This document shows, one piece after another, positions 1-5,938 of a stretch of 9,156 nucleotides of DNA. The DNA is from JAKSCF01 sp028279945 (GTDB lineage: Bacteria; Bacillota; Clostridia; Peptostreptococcales; JAAYPU01), in contig JANQMT010000025.1 of the NCBI GenBank assembly GCA_028279945.1, positions 1 through 9,156 of the forward strand, read 5' to 3'. A program made the position numbers and the translations under genes. The notes beneath the pieces are model-generated. The model saw only the letters and a program-made list of their open reading frames with translations, had not been told where the DNA came from and made no database searches. The stretch's first letter is position 1, and each line of letters opens with the position of its first letter.

Positions 1-80
1 TTCTTTATAAGCATCAATTCTACGAATTCATATAACAAAATAAGTTTTTTATCTACATAATATATTTTTTATTTTTGGTG

Positions 81-89
81 TGGTAAAAT
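81..89 (+). promoter_or_regulatory. Probable extended -10 promoter of the BusR-like gene
   Basis: TAAAAT at 84-89 is preceded by TGG at 81-83, which fits an extended -10 (TGn) element. No good -35 hexamer lies 16-18 bp upstream (61-66 reads TATATT), so the extended -10 would have to compensate. The surrounding leader is very AT-rich. AGGAGA at 105-110 is the ribosome binding site, nine bases before the ATG at 120. Confidence 0.4.
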
Positions 90-119
90 AAAATAAAAAA
101 TATCAGGAGAAAAACAAGC

Positions 120-743
120 ATGCAAAAGCATTCGTCTCGATATACTGAAATTGCTATTGATATTGCCACTATGATTATTAACGGTGAATTATGTGAAGGT
201 GAAAAGATTAGTGGTCGCTCAACTCTTGCCAGTAAGTATGGTGTATCCTCTGAAACCATTAGAAGAGCAGTCATTTTATTGAGGGACAGCGGTGTTGTTG
301 ATTCAGCGCCAAAGAGTGGTATTAAAATTTTAAGTTCAAAAAAAGCGCTTCAATTCATTACTCAATATCAGGATAAAGCTTCTTTTTTAAAATCAAAAAA
401 TGAAATCCTAGATATCATTAAAGCACAACATGACCTTCAAAAGGCTCTATCTGAAAAAGTTAATAACTTATTGGATCAACTCAATACTCGAAGAGATCTT
501 GGTATCATTTGCCCTTTTGAAATCAACATTCCTCAAAACAGCATCATTATTGGAGAAACCATATGTCAATCAAAATTTTGGGATAATACCGGTGCTACTA
601 TCGTGAGTATTAAGCGGGATGGTAATACTTATTTATCTCCAGGGCCTAATTGGGTTTTTAATGTAGAGGACACTATTGTTTTTGTTGGAAAAAAGGAGTC
701 CTATACACGTGTCGTTGATTTTGTAATATTTCAACATCAATAG
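120..743 (+). CDS. busR: BusR-type transcriptional regulator: GntR winged helix plus RCK_C (TrkA_C) domain
   Basis: This is probably a cytoplasmic repressor that binds DNA when loaded with cyclic di-AMP, as described for BusR of Lactococcus and Streptococcus, where it represses the betaine importer busAB. The 207-residue protein has a GntR-type winged helix at about 5-70 (recognition-helix region SSETIRRAVILLRDSG at 43-58). A charged helical linker, possibly a coiled coil, follows at about 84-125, then an RCK_C/TrkA_C domain at about 128-205. The RCK_C part contains FWDNTGATIVSIKRDG and LSPGPNWVFNVEDTIVFVG, typical of this domain. Length and domain order match BusR. The start ATG has AGGAGA nine bases upstream. 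The gene converges on an OpuC-type importer operon, its likely target, whereas in Lactococcus the gene is described as lying beside busAB in the same direction. The domain call is firm. The ligand and target are inferred from family and neighbourhood. Confidence 0.85.
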   Translation: MQKHSSRYTEIAIDIATMIINGELCEGEKISGRSTLASKYGVSSETIRRAVILLRDSGVVDSAPKSGIKILSSKKALQFITQYQDKASFLKSKNEILDIIKAQHDLQKALSEKVNNLLDQLNTRRDLGIICPFEINIPQNSIIIGETICQSKFWDNTGATIVSIKRDGNTYLSPGPNWVFNVEDTIVFVGKKESYTRVVDFVIFQHQ

Positions 744-796
744 ATTGAAAATTATATTATATAGTAGTGTATGTAAACATGCTTTTAATAATCTAA

Positions 797-837
797 AAAG
801 GTTGTTGCAACAGATATCATCTATGGCAACAACCTTT
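797..837. terminator. Bidirectional intrinsic terminator between convergent units
   Basis: There is a perfect 12-bp inverted repeat: AAAGGTTGTTGC at 797-808 pairs with GCAACAACCTTT at 826-837, with a 17-nt loop. Read on the minus strand, the stem ends in a run of five T (complement of 795-799), so it should terminate the importer operon well. Read on the plus strand it is followed by TTTCTT, weaker but usable for the regulator gene. It lies 54 nt past the regulator stop and 12 nt past the lipoprotein stop. Confidence 0.85.
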
Positions 838-848
838 CTTAAATTCAA

Positions 849-1754
849 TCAATCTATTAAATTATGTTCTTTTAAAAATGCTTCCGCCACTTCCTCCGGC
901 TCTAATCCATCAACATCTACTTTTTTATTCAGCTCTTGAAGAACTTTTTCACCTAATAACGCAGGCAGCTGATTTAAATCCGCCTCAAGATCAGGATAGG
1001 CTTCTAATATTTCTTTTCTTACAATAGGCGCAGGGTTATAAACAGGGAAGAACGCTTCATCATCTTCTAATGTAGTGAAATTCATTGCTGCTATTCGACC
1101 ATCTGTTCCAAATCCCATCGCTACATCAAGCTGGTCATTTTTCAAAGCTTCATATGTCAGTCCTACTTCCATAGAGCTAATGAGGTCCCTATTAAATTTG
1201 ATATTATATTTTGCTTCCAACCCATCAAGTCCATCTGGTCGTTCAATAAAATCTATATTTGAACCCAAACGCACTTCATTTCCAGCTTTAATGTATTCAG
1301 CTAAATCAGTTATAGTCTGTATGCCTTTTTCTTGAGTATCTTCATTTCGCATCATAAGCGTATATGTATTATTCGCTAAAGCATAGTCCAACCATTGAAT
1401 ATTATTGGTTTCTTCATCCCATGCTTTTACCATATCATAACACTCAACAGAATCTGTTACAACCTCTTCCTTCATATTAACCATTAGCGCTGTTCCTGTA
1501 TATTCCCAATACATATCAATTTCATCTGAATGTATCGCTGGACGTAAAACGGCTGTTTCACCTAAACCTGTTCTATCTTCAACTTCATACCCTTTTGCCT
1601 CCAGGTACTGAATGGTCATAGAACCCAATATGAGTTGTTCTGTCCAAGGCTTAGAAGCAATCTTAATTACAGGCTTTTCATCAGATCCTCCTCCGCACCC
1701 TGCCAAAGACACAACCAACATCATAATCAACAATACTATTAATACTTTTTTCAT
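849..1754 (-). CDS. opuCC: Osmoprotectant (quaternary amine) ABC transporter substrate-binding lipoprotein, OpuAC/OpuBC/OpuCC family
   Basis: This is the extracytoplasmic binding protein that would deliver glycine betaine, carnitine, choline or similar compounds to the two permeases encoded just upstream. The 301-residue precursor has a lipoprotein signal (MKKVLIVLLI..., lipobox L17-A-G-C20), so Cys20 should be lipidated after cleavage and the protein anchored outside the membrane. Family signatures are KPWTEQ at 35-40, GLGETAVLRPAI at 63-74, the highly typical DMYWEYTGTA at 80-89, GFGTDGRI at 214-221 and YNPAPIVR at 239-246. The start is supported by a strong AGGAGGG Shine-Dalgarno (1760-1766). 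It is the last gene of its operon, 62 nt after the second permease and just before the terminator. Listeria and Bacillus opuC/opuB operons instead place the binding protein between the two permeases. The exact substrate cannot be read from sequence, so the symbol reflects family only. Confidence 0.9.
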   Translation of the reverse strand: MKKVLIVLLIMMLVVSLAGCGGGSDEKPVIKIASKPWTEQLILGSMTIQYLEAKGYEVEDRTGLGETAVLRPAIHSDEIDMYWEYTGTALMVNMKEEVVTDSVECYDMVKAWDEETNNIQWLDYALANNTYTLMMRNEDTQEKGIQTITDLAEYIKAGNEVRLGSNIDFIERPDGLDGLEAKYNIKFNRDLISSMEVGLTYEALKNDQLDVAMGFGTDGRIAAMNFTTLEDDEAFFPVYNPAPIVRKEILEAYPDLEADLNQLPALLGEKVLQELNKKVDVDGLEPEEVAEAFLKEHNLID

Positions 1755-1789
1755 AATTTCCCTCCTGGCAACATAAATAACATCTTCAT

Positions 1790-1800
1790 TGGTTTAACCA
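1790..1800 (-). repeat. Small inverted repeat in the permease-lipoprotein spacer
   Basis: TGGTTTAACCA is an 11-bp palindrome around one central base. It lies in the 62-nt gap between the second permease and the binding-protein gene, the longest gap inside this operon. In RNA it could form only a short hairpin with no U-tract, so it is not a convincing terminator. It might mark an RNA processing or stabilising point, but this is weak. Confidence 0.25.
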
Positions 1801-1816
1801 TGTTCGCTATTAACTG

Positions 1817-2452
1817 TTACTTATAATTTTGTGTTAACTTTTTATTTAAAATACCCAGTGAGCGATCAAATATAATCGCCATAAAAGCTGCTAAACTAGC
1901 ACCTATTAAGGTTAATTCCGGTCTAAACTGAGATATTCCTGTAAAAATCAAACGCCCTAACCCTCCTGCACCGATTAATTGAGCAATAGTTGCTGTTCCA
2001 ACAATGAGCACAGCCGAGGTTTGAACACCGGCAATAATAATTGGTAGTGCCAATGGCAACTCAACTTTTAGTAAGACTTTCGATTTTGGCATACCTACGC
2101 CTCGAGCTGATTCTAAAATATCATAATCAATGCTGTTAATTCCTGCAATGGTATTTTGGGCAATGGGAAGCAACCCATAAAGACTTAATGCTACGATACT
2201 GGGCATAACACCAATTCCTAAAAACTTTAAAAAGATTGCAATAACAGCCAAACTTGGAACACCTTGTGCAGTATTAAAAATGGCAATGATTTTATCGCTA
2301 TGTTGTCGCATTCCCGATCTTGTCAACGCTATACCTGTTGGAATAGCAATAATTAAGGCAATAGTAAGTGATACTATAACCAACATTAGATGTTGCAAGA
2401 TCAATGGCGGCACATCATTTATAAGGATATCTATAATAGTAGAAATATTCAT
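1817..2452 (-). CDS. opuCD: Osmoprotectant ABC transporter permease (OpuCD/OpuBD-like), second permease
   Basis: This is one of two membrane subunits that would form the translocation channel of the quaternary-amine importer. The 211-residue protein is almost all hydrophobic helices. It carries the BPD_transp_1 EAA loop ESARGVGMPKSKVLLKVELP at about 114-133, which docks on the ATPase, followed by GAGGLGRLI at 161-169, typical of the ProW/OpuCB/OpuCD family. Length fits the family (about 200-230 residues). The start at 2452 has AGGAGGGG directly upstream, and this Shine-Dalgarno overlaps the stop codon of the preceding permease, indicating coupled translation. It is 43% or so shorter than fused permease-binding proteins such as BusAB, so binding is supplied separately by the lipoprotein downstream. 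Which permease corresponds to OpuCB or OpuCD is not decidable from order alone. Confidence 0.88.
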   Translation of the reverse strand: MNISTIIDILINDVPPLILQHLMLVIVSLTIALIIAIPTGIALTRSGMRQHSDKIIAIFNTAQGVPSLAVIAIFLKFLGIGVMPSIVALSLYGLLPIAQNTIAGINSIDYDILESARGVGMPKSKVLLKVELPLALPIIIAGVQTSAVLIVGTATIAQLIGAGGLGRLIFTGISQFRPELTLIGASLAAFMAIIFDRSLGILNKKLTQNYK

Positions 2453-2461
2453 ATGCCCCTC

Positions 2462-3109
2462 CTAATCGTTTAAATGTGACCCTGGAGATATAATCTTTTT
2501 TTGGATAAGAGCCATAACTATGTCCACTATAATGGATAATAACGCTACCAAAAGTCCTCCTGTTAAAACCATATCCATATGTGTTCGTGTAATACCTTGT
2601 TGTATTAATCTCCCGATATTGCGTTCACCTATGTATACTGCCATTGTAGCAATCCCTACCATCATAATTAAAGCGACACGAACACCGGCAAATATGACTG
2701 GAAAAGCTAATGGCAATTGAATCTTCCAAAGAATTCTACTTGAGCTCATCCCCATCCCTCTTGCAGCTTCCAGGATACTTGCATCTACTTCATTTAAAGC
2801 AACATACACATTCCGTACAATAGGCAGCATTGCATATAATATTAATCCCACCACAGCACTTTGTCGTGATAACCCAAAACCGGGCACGGCTACTAAAATT
2901 CCATAGATTGATATGCTTGGTACAGACATAATAATGCTGGCAACACCTAAAACACCATTTGCAATTTTCTCATGATTTCTAATGAGAAGTCCTGTAGTAA
3001 TCCATATAATAAGTGCTAAGACCATAGATACTGAAATAAGTTCAATATGATTAAGGGTTAAGTCCATAATTTTATCTATATTTTTAATGAAGTATTTGTA
3101 TGTTGACAT
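2462..3109 (-). CDS. opuCB: Osmoprotectant ABC transporter permease (OpuCB/OpuBB-like), first permease
   Basis: This is an inner-membrane permease subunit of the quaternary-amine importer, paired with the product of the next gene. From ATG 3109 it has 215 residues with several membrane segments and the EAA loop EAARGMGMSSSRILWKIQLP at about 114-133, the contact site for the ATPase. IGERNIGRLI at 160-169 stands where family members have the G-x-G-L-G motif, so this copy is slightly divergent from its partner (IGAGGLGRLI). An in-frame ATG five codons upstream (3124) lies inside the ATPase gene. I prefer 3109 because GGGGAG lies seven bases before it and only four bases separate it from the ATPase stop. 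The tight spacing supports translational coupling. The importer role is secure, while the B versus D label is nominal. Confidence 0.87.
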   Translation of the reverse strand: MSTYKYFIKNIDKIMDLTLNHIELISVSMVLALIIWITTGLLIRNHEKIANGVLGVASIIMSVPSISIYGILVAVPGFGLSRQSAVVGLILYAMLPIVRNVYVALNEVDASILEAARGMGMSSSRILWKIQLPLAFPVIFAGVRVALIMMVGIATMAVYIGERNIGRLIQQGITRTHMDMVLTGGLLVALLSIIVDIVMALIQKKIISPGSHLND

Positions 3110-3113
3110 TGAA

Positions 3114-4241
3114 TCACTCCCCATCTATATTGGTTTCGTATTCCTCACCAACGTGAGATTTTATCATATCAAAATTGACAGTCCCGCAATACTCTTTATT
3201 TTCATCTAAGACAGGCAAAGTTTTCACATCATTTTGAAGCATTTCAATCATAGCTTCTTTAAAAGTTGTATTTACGTCTATGACTGCCGCATATTTGCGT
3301 ACATACTTTTCCCATTTTTCCAAGTGATTTTGCTCAACAATGCGCTTTATATTGATATAGCCTTGTAATTTTTTCTTGTTATCCAATACGACGGCGTATT
3401 TTTCTTTGTCTTTGTGGTACTTTTTGATAATTTCTGAATCTGTATCCAGCACAATCGTCGGTACATCATCTTGTACAATTTTATCTACGTGAAGCAAATT
3501 AAGGACCTTTAATGCTCGATCCGCTCCTACAAATTCTTCCACGAACTCGTTGGCAGGTGAAAACAATATATTTTCAGGAGTATCAAATTGAACCAATTGT
3601 CCATCACACATAATTGCAATTTTGTCTCCCATTTTGATAGCTTCATCAATGTCGTGAGTTACGAAACATATAGTTTTTTTCATTTTTCTTTGCAGTTTTA
3701 AAAATTCATTTTGAAGTTGATTCCTTGTAATAGGATCAACAGCACCAAAAGGCTCATCCATTAACATAACCGGTGGATCAACTGCCATAGCTCTAGCAAC
3801 TCCAACTCTTTGTTTTTGTCCACCCGATAGTTGTCCGGGATATTTATACATATTTTCTTTTGGATCAAGCTCTACAATATTCAGCAATTCAATTACACGG
3901 TTTTTAATTTTTTCTTCTTTCCACTTTTTTAATCGAGGCGTTGTCGCAATATTTTCGTACACTGTATAATGCGGGAATAGACCGATTTTTTGGATAACAT
4001 ATCCAATATTAAGGCGAAGCTCATCTGGATTTTGTTCAATAGCATTTTTTTGATTAATATATATTTCCCCTTCACTAGGTTCAATGATTCGATTAATCAT
4101 TTTCATAGTCGTAGTTTTACCACATCCTGAGGGGCCTACAAAAACACATATTTCTCCTTCTTTAATATGTAGATTTAAGTTTGAAACAGCTGGCCGTTCC
4201 ATGCTTTTGTAATACTTACTTACATTCTTTATTTCTATCAA
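3114..4241 (-). CDS. opuCA: Osmoprotectant ABC transporter ATP-binding protein with tandem CBS domains (OpuCA/OpuBA/ProV-like)
   Basis: This cytoplasmic ATPase would power the quaternary-amine importer. Taking TTG 4241 as start gives 375 residues. Walker A is GPSGCGKTT (36-44), the Q-loop Gln is 84, the signature LSGGQ is 138-142, Walker B ends in LMDEP (160-164), and the switch His is 196. Two CBS domains follow at about 250-306 and 312-368. In OpuA-type ATPases CBS domains gate transport by ionic strength, and in Listeria and Staphylococcus OpuCA they bind c-di-AMP, which inhibits uptake. Whether this copy does either is inferred. The frame is open back to a TTG at 4319, but that codon overlaps the promoter -10 box and so would not be transcribed. 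TTG 4241 has GAGAGGT nine bases upstream and begins the family's usual N-terminus (x-IEIKNVSKYY). It is first in the operon, four bases before the first permease. Confidence 0.9.
   Translation of the reverse strand: MIEIKNVSKYYKSMERPAVSNLNLHIKEGEICVFVGPSGCGKTTTMKMINRIIEPSEGEIYINQKNAIEQNPDELRLNIGYVIQKIGLFPHYTVYENIATTPRLKKWKEEKIKNRVIELLNIVELDPKENMYKYPGQLSGGQKQRVGVARAMAVDPPVMLMDEPFGAVDPITRNQLQNEFLKLQRKMKKTICFVTHDIDEAIKMGDKIAIMCDGQLVQFDTPENILFSPANEFVEEFVGADRALKVLNLLHVDKIVQDDVPTIVLDTDSEIIKKYHKDKEKYAVVLDNKKKLQGYINIKRIVEQNHLEKWEKYVRKYAAVIDVNTTFKEAMIEMLQNDVKTLPVLDENKEYCGTVNFDMIKSHVGEEYETNIDGE
3117..3122 (-). promoter_or_regulatory. Ribosome binding site deciding the first permease start
   Basis: GGGGAG on the minus strand, embedded in the last codons of the ATPase gene, sits seven bases before the ATG at 3109. 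The in-frame ATG at 3124 overlaps this site and has no Shine-Dalgarno of its own. Confidence 0.65.
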
Positions 4242-4250
4242 ACGAATTTC

Positions 4251-4257
4251 ACCTCTC
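4251..4257 (-). promoter_or_regulatory. Ribosome binding site for the TTG start of the ATPase gene
   Basis: GAGAGGT on the minus strand lies nine bases before TTG 4241. It decides the start, because no ATG occurs at a sensible place and the upstream in-frame TTG at 4319 is inside the -10 box. Confidence 0.75.
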
Positions 4258-4276
4258 TTATATGTCAAAATAACAA

Positions 4277-4311
4277 ATTGGCACTCTGATATTTTTTTCC
4301 AGGTTGCCAAT
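4277..4311 (-). promoter_or_regulatory. 5'-leader hairpin of the osmoprotectant operon mRNA
   Basis: On the minus strand ATTGGCA (4311-4305) pairs perfectly with TGCCAAT (4283-4277) across 21 nt, and CTG/CAG inside the loop can add three pairs. The predicted transcription start is near 4312, so this hairpin would sit at the extreme 5' end of the message. The sequence after it is U-rich but interrupted (TTTGTTATTTT), so it could act as a weak attenuator or a 5'-end stabiliser. It does not cover the ribosome binding site. Confidence 0.45.
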
Positions 4312-4319
4312 ACGGGCAA
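4304..4319. promoter_or_regulatory. Palindrome over the transcription start region, possible operator
   Basis: TTGCC (4304-4308) and GGCAA (4315-4319) form an inverted repeat with a six-base centre. It runs from the last base of the -10 box past the predicted transcription start. A protein bound here would block initiation. Which protein would bind is not known. The left arm is shared with the leader hairpin stem. Confidence 0.35.
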
Positions 4320-4347
4320 TTATACCATATTCTTTATTCAAAGTCAA
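4319..4347 (-). promoter_or_regulatory. Sigma-A promoter of the osmoprotectant importer operon
   Basis: On the minus strand TTGACT (4347-4342) and a perfect TATAAT (4324-4319) are separated by 17 bp, with TGG directly before the -10 as an extended element. The expected start is near 4312, giving a leader of about 70 nt before TTG 4241. A T10 run abuts the -35 and may bend DNA or act like an UP element. This is the strongest promoter-like sequence in the window, consistent with a gene set that is normally kept off by a repressor. Confidence 0.88.
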
Positions 4348-4362
4348 AAAAAAAAGTCACTT
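4341..4362. promoter_or_regulatory. Candidate operator: TGACTT repeats flanking an A10/T10 run
   Basis: The motif AAGTCA occurs at 4341-4346 and 4354-4359 in direct orientation, 13 bp apart, with ten A between the two GTC cores. The second copy extends to AAGTCACTT (4354-4362), a 9-bp palindrome around one base. A third copy is at 4401-4406. The first copy contains the -35 box. Repeats placed on and just upstream of a -35 are a plausible site for the BusR-like regulator, but binding is inferred only. Confidence 0.4.
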
Positions 4363-4404
4363 GCTTTTTTGTAATATATATCATTACCATCAGCTAAGCG
4401 AAGT

Positions 4405-4420
4405 CAAGAATATTATCTTG
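4405..4420. repeat. Inverted repeat upstream of the osmoprotectant promoter
   Basis: CAAGA (4405-4409) and TCTTG (4416-4420) flank a six-base AT centre, a 16-bp imperfect palindrome. It overlaps the distal AAGTCA copy by two bases. As RNA it lacks a following U-tract on the minus strand, so it is not a convincing terminator. A distal protein-binding site is possible. Confidence 0.3.
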
Positions 4421-4496
4421 CGATTGTTTTTTTATTGAAACAGGTTTATATCTCTACAGAGGATAAATGAAGTGTTCCGTTTGGAATTAGTAGATG

Positions 4497-5882
4497 TTAC
4501 GGATTCCGGGAAAGGCCTATGAAAAAACTTTTAATATTATCAATTAAAACGCGTTTTCCAATTTTTTGAAAAGCTTCACTGTAAGTAGGATAAGGATGGA
4601 TCACTTTAGATATTTTTGACATTTTAATGCCTAAAGTTTTGATAACTTGTATTTCACACATCATTTCACCGGCTCTGTTGCCTAGTATGCTTGCACCTAA
4701 AACCCTTCCATTTTTTGAAAGTATCAACTTGATTAAACCAACTTCATGGGGATTAGTTTTGGCTCTATCAATATCATCATAGCTTAATTCATAAACCCTT
4801 ACTTTATCACCATATTTCTCCTTAGCTTCCTTTTCAGTCATTCCAGCTCTGCCAAGCTCGGGTTCGGTATAGGTACACCAAGCAACGTGTTGATATTTCA
4901 TTTTTCTTTTTATAGGTAAAATAGCATTTTGAAGGGCTAAGTTCCCTTGAGCATTTGCCATATGAGAAAATTGATAAGGACCGGCTACATCTCCAATAGC
5001 AAAAATGCCTTTAACATTGGTCTGCATATATGGATTAACTTTAATTTTTCTCTTATCATGTTCAATATTTGCATTTTCCAGTTTTAATGCTTCAATATTT
5101 GGTTTTCTTCCGGTGGCAACCAGTATCCCATCACCGGAAATAATCTTTTCACCTTGCAATGTTTCTAATCTGATTTTCTTTTTGCCTTCTTCTTCCAATA
5201 CTTCTATTGCATTGGCATTGGTATGAATTTTTACCCCTTCTTTTTCCAGTCGATTCTGAAGCAATTGTGCAAACTCAGATTCTTCTCGAACTAAAATCCT
5301 TTCAGCCCTCTGAATGATTTCTACTTCAATGCCTATTCTATTAAGGGCTTGACTTAACTCTACACCTATGGGACCGCCACCCAAAATCAAGATTTTTTTA
5401 GGTAAATCTTTTGACAAGAATATGTTCTCATTTGTAAGATAATCAACATGCTTTAAGCCTTTTATAGGTGGAACAAATGGTGATGATCCTGTGGTGATAA
5501 TAATTTTATCGGCTGTGATTTGCTGACCATTCACTTCTATTGTATTTGAATTAACAAAAGAAGCCGTTCCTTTTATATATTCTACGCCATCTTCTCGAAG
5601 CTTTTCTACACTTTCACCTTGGTAAACGGATTCACTTATGCCTCTAATTTTTTCTAGTATTTCTTTTACATCTGGTTGGTAATCCACATACTTATTGGTT
5701 CTATGAATATCTTTTGAGATATTGATGAATGCTTTACTGGGAATACAGCCGGACCAAGTACACTCGCCTCCGGGTTTACCTTTTTCTATGAGTGTAACCC
5801 TCTTATTGAAGCCAAGGGCCGTATACACCGCTGTTAATCCACCTGCTCCGCCTCCAATAACTACTATATCTGTTTTTTTCAT
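4497..5882 (-). CDS. FAD-dependent pyridine nucleotide-disulfide oxidoreductase, mercuric reductase-like
   Basis: This 461-residue class I flavoprotein disulfide reductase is expected to be cytoplasmic and NAD(P)H-dependent. Seen in order are the FAD-binding GGGAGG (10-15), the redox pair in GGECTWSGCIPSKA with C41 and C46, the nucleotide-binding LGGGPIGVELSQAL (167-180), ATGRKPN (256-262), FAD-contacting GIFAIGDVAG (292-301) and a dimerisation domain ending in HPYPTYSEAFQK (429-440). In lipoamide dehydrogenases the residue five before the conserved Glu (here E436) is the catalytic His. Here it is Tyr431, as in MerA. There is no N-terminal heavy-metal domain and no C-terminal vicinal Cys pair, and no mer genes lie nearby, so mercury reduction is doubtful. 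Related flavoproteins are annotated in genomes as fused to TVP38 proteins, which fits the TVP38 gene two positions upstream. The start has AAGGAG about ten bases before. It is the last gene of its operon. The substrate is unknown. Confidence 0.87.
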   Translation of the reverse strand: MKKTDIVVIGGGAGGLTAVYTALGFNKRVTLIEKGKPGGECTWSGCIPSKAFINISKDIHRTNKYVDYQPDVKEILEKIRGISESVYQGESVEKLREDGVEYIKGTASFVNSNTIEVNGQQITADKIIITTGSSPFVPPIKGLKHVDYLTNENIFLSKDLPKKILILGGGPIGVELSQALNRIGIEVEIIQRAERILVREESEFAQLLQNRLEKEGVKIHTNANAIEVLEEEGKKKIRLETLQGEKIISGDGILVATGRKPNIEALKLENANIEHDKRKIKVNPYMQTNVKGIFAIGDVAGPYQFSHMANAQGNLALQNAILPIKRKMKYQHVAWCTYTEPELGRAGMTEKEAKEKYGDKVRVYELSYDDIDRAKTNPHEVGLIKLILSKNGRVLGASILGNRAGEMMCEIQVIKTLGIKMSKISKVIHPYPTYSEAFQKIGKRVLIDNIKSFFIGLSRNP

Positions 5883-5938
5883 TTCTCATCCACTCCTTAA
5901 TATGATGACTTCATCAAAAAACAACATTAACATCCGGC

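Noticed and set aside
1..80. Terminator or gene end before the BusR-like gene
   Set aside because: The stretch is AT-rich with no stable inverted repeat and no reading frame that resembles a protein. The reverse frame at 53-274 is antisense to the regulator.
745..939. Small plus-strand frame after the regulator
   Set aside because: It runs through the terminator hairpin into the antisense of the lipoprotein gene, has no Shine-Dalgarno, and its composition looks non-coding.
4242..4312. Riboswitch in the opu leader
   Set aside because: The leader is only about 70 nt with one simple hairpin, and no conserved aptamer core (such as ydaO c-di-AMP, glycine or SAM types) is recognisable.
4242..4319. 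N-terminal extension of the opu ATPase from TTG 4319
   Set aside because: It overlaps the TATAAT box and has no ribosome binding site. The extra 26 residues do not resemble the ABC ATPase N-terminus.
4497..5882. Pyruvate dehydrogenase E3 (lpd) or mercury resistance merA
   Set aside because: The E3 catalytic His position is Tyr and no dehydrogenase-complex genes are near. The MerA metal-binding domain, terminal Cys pair and mer partners are absent.
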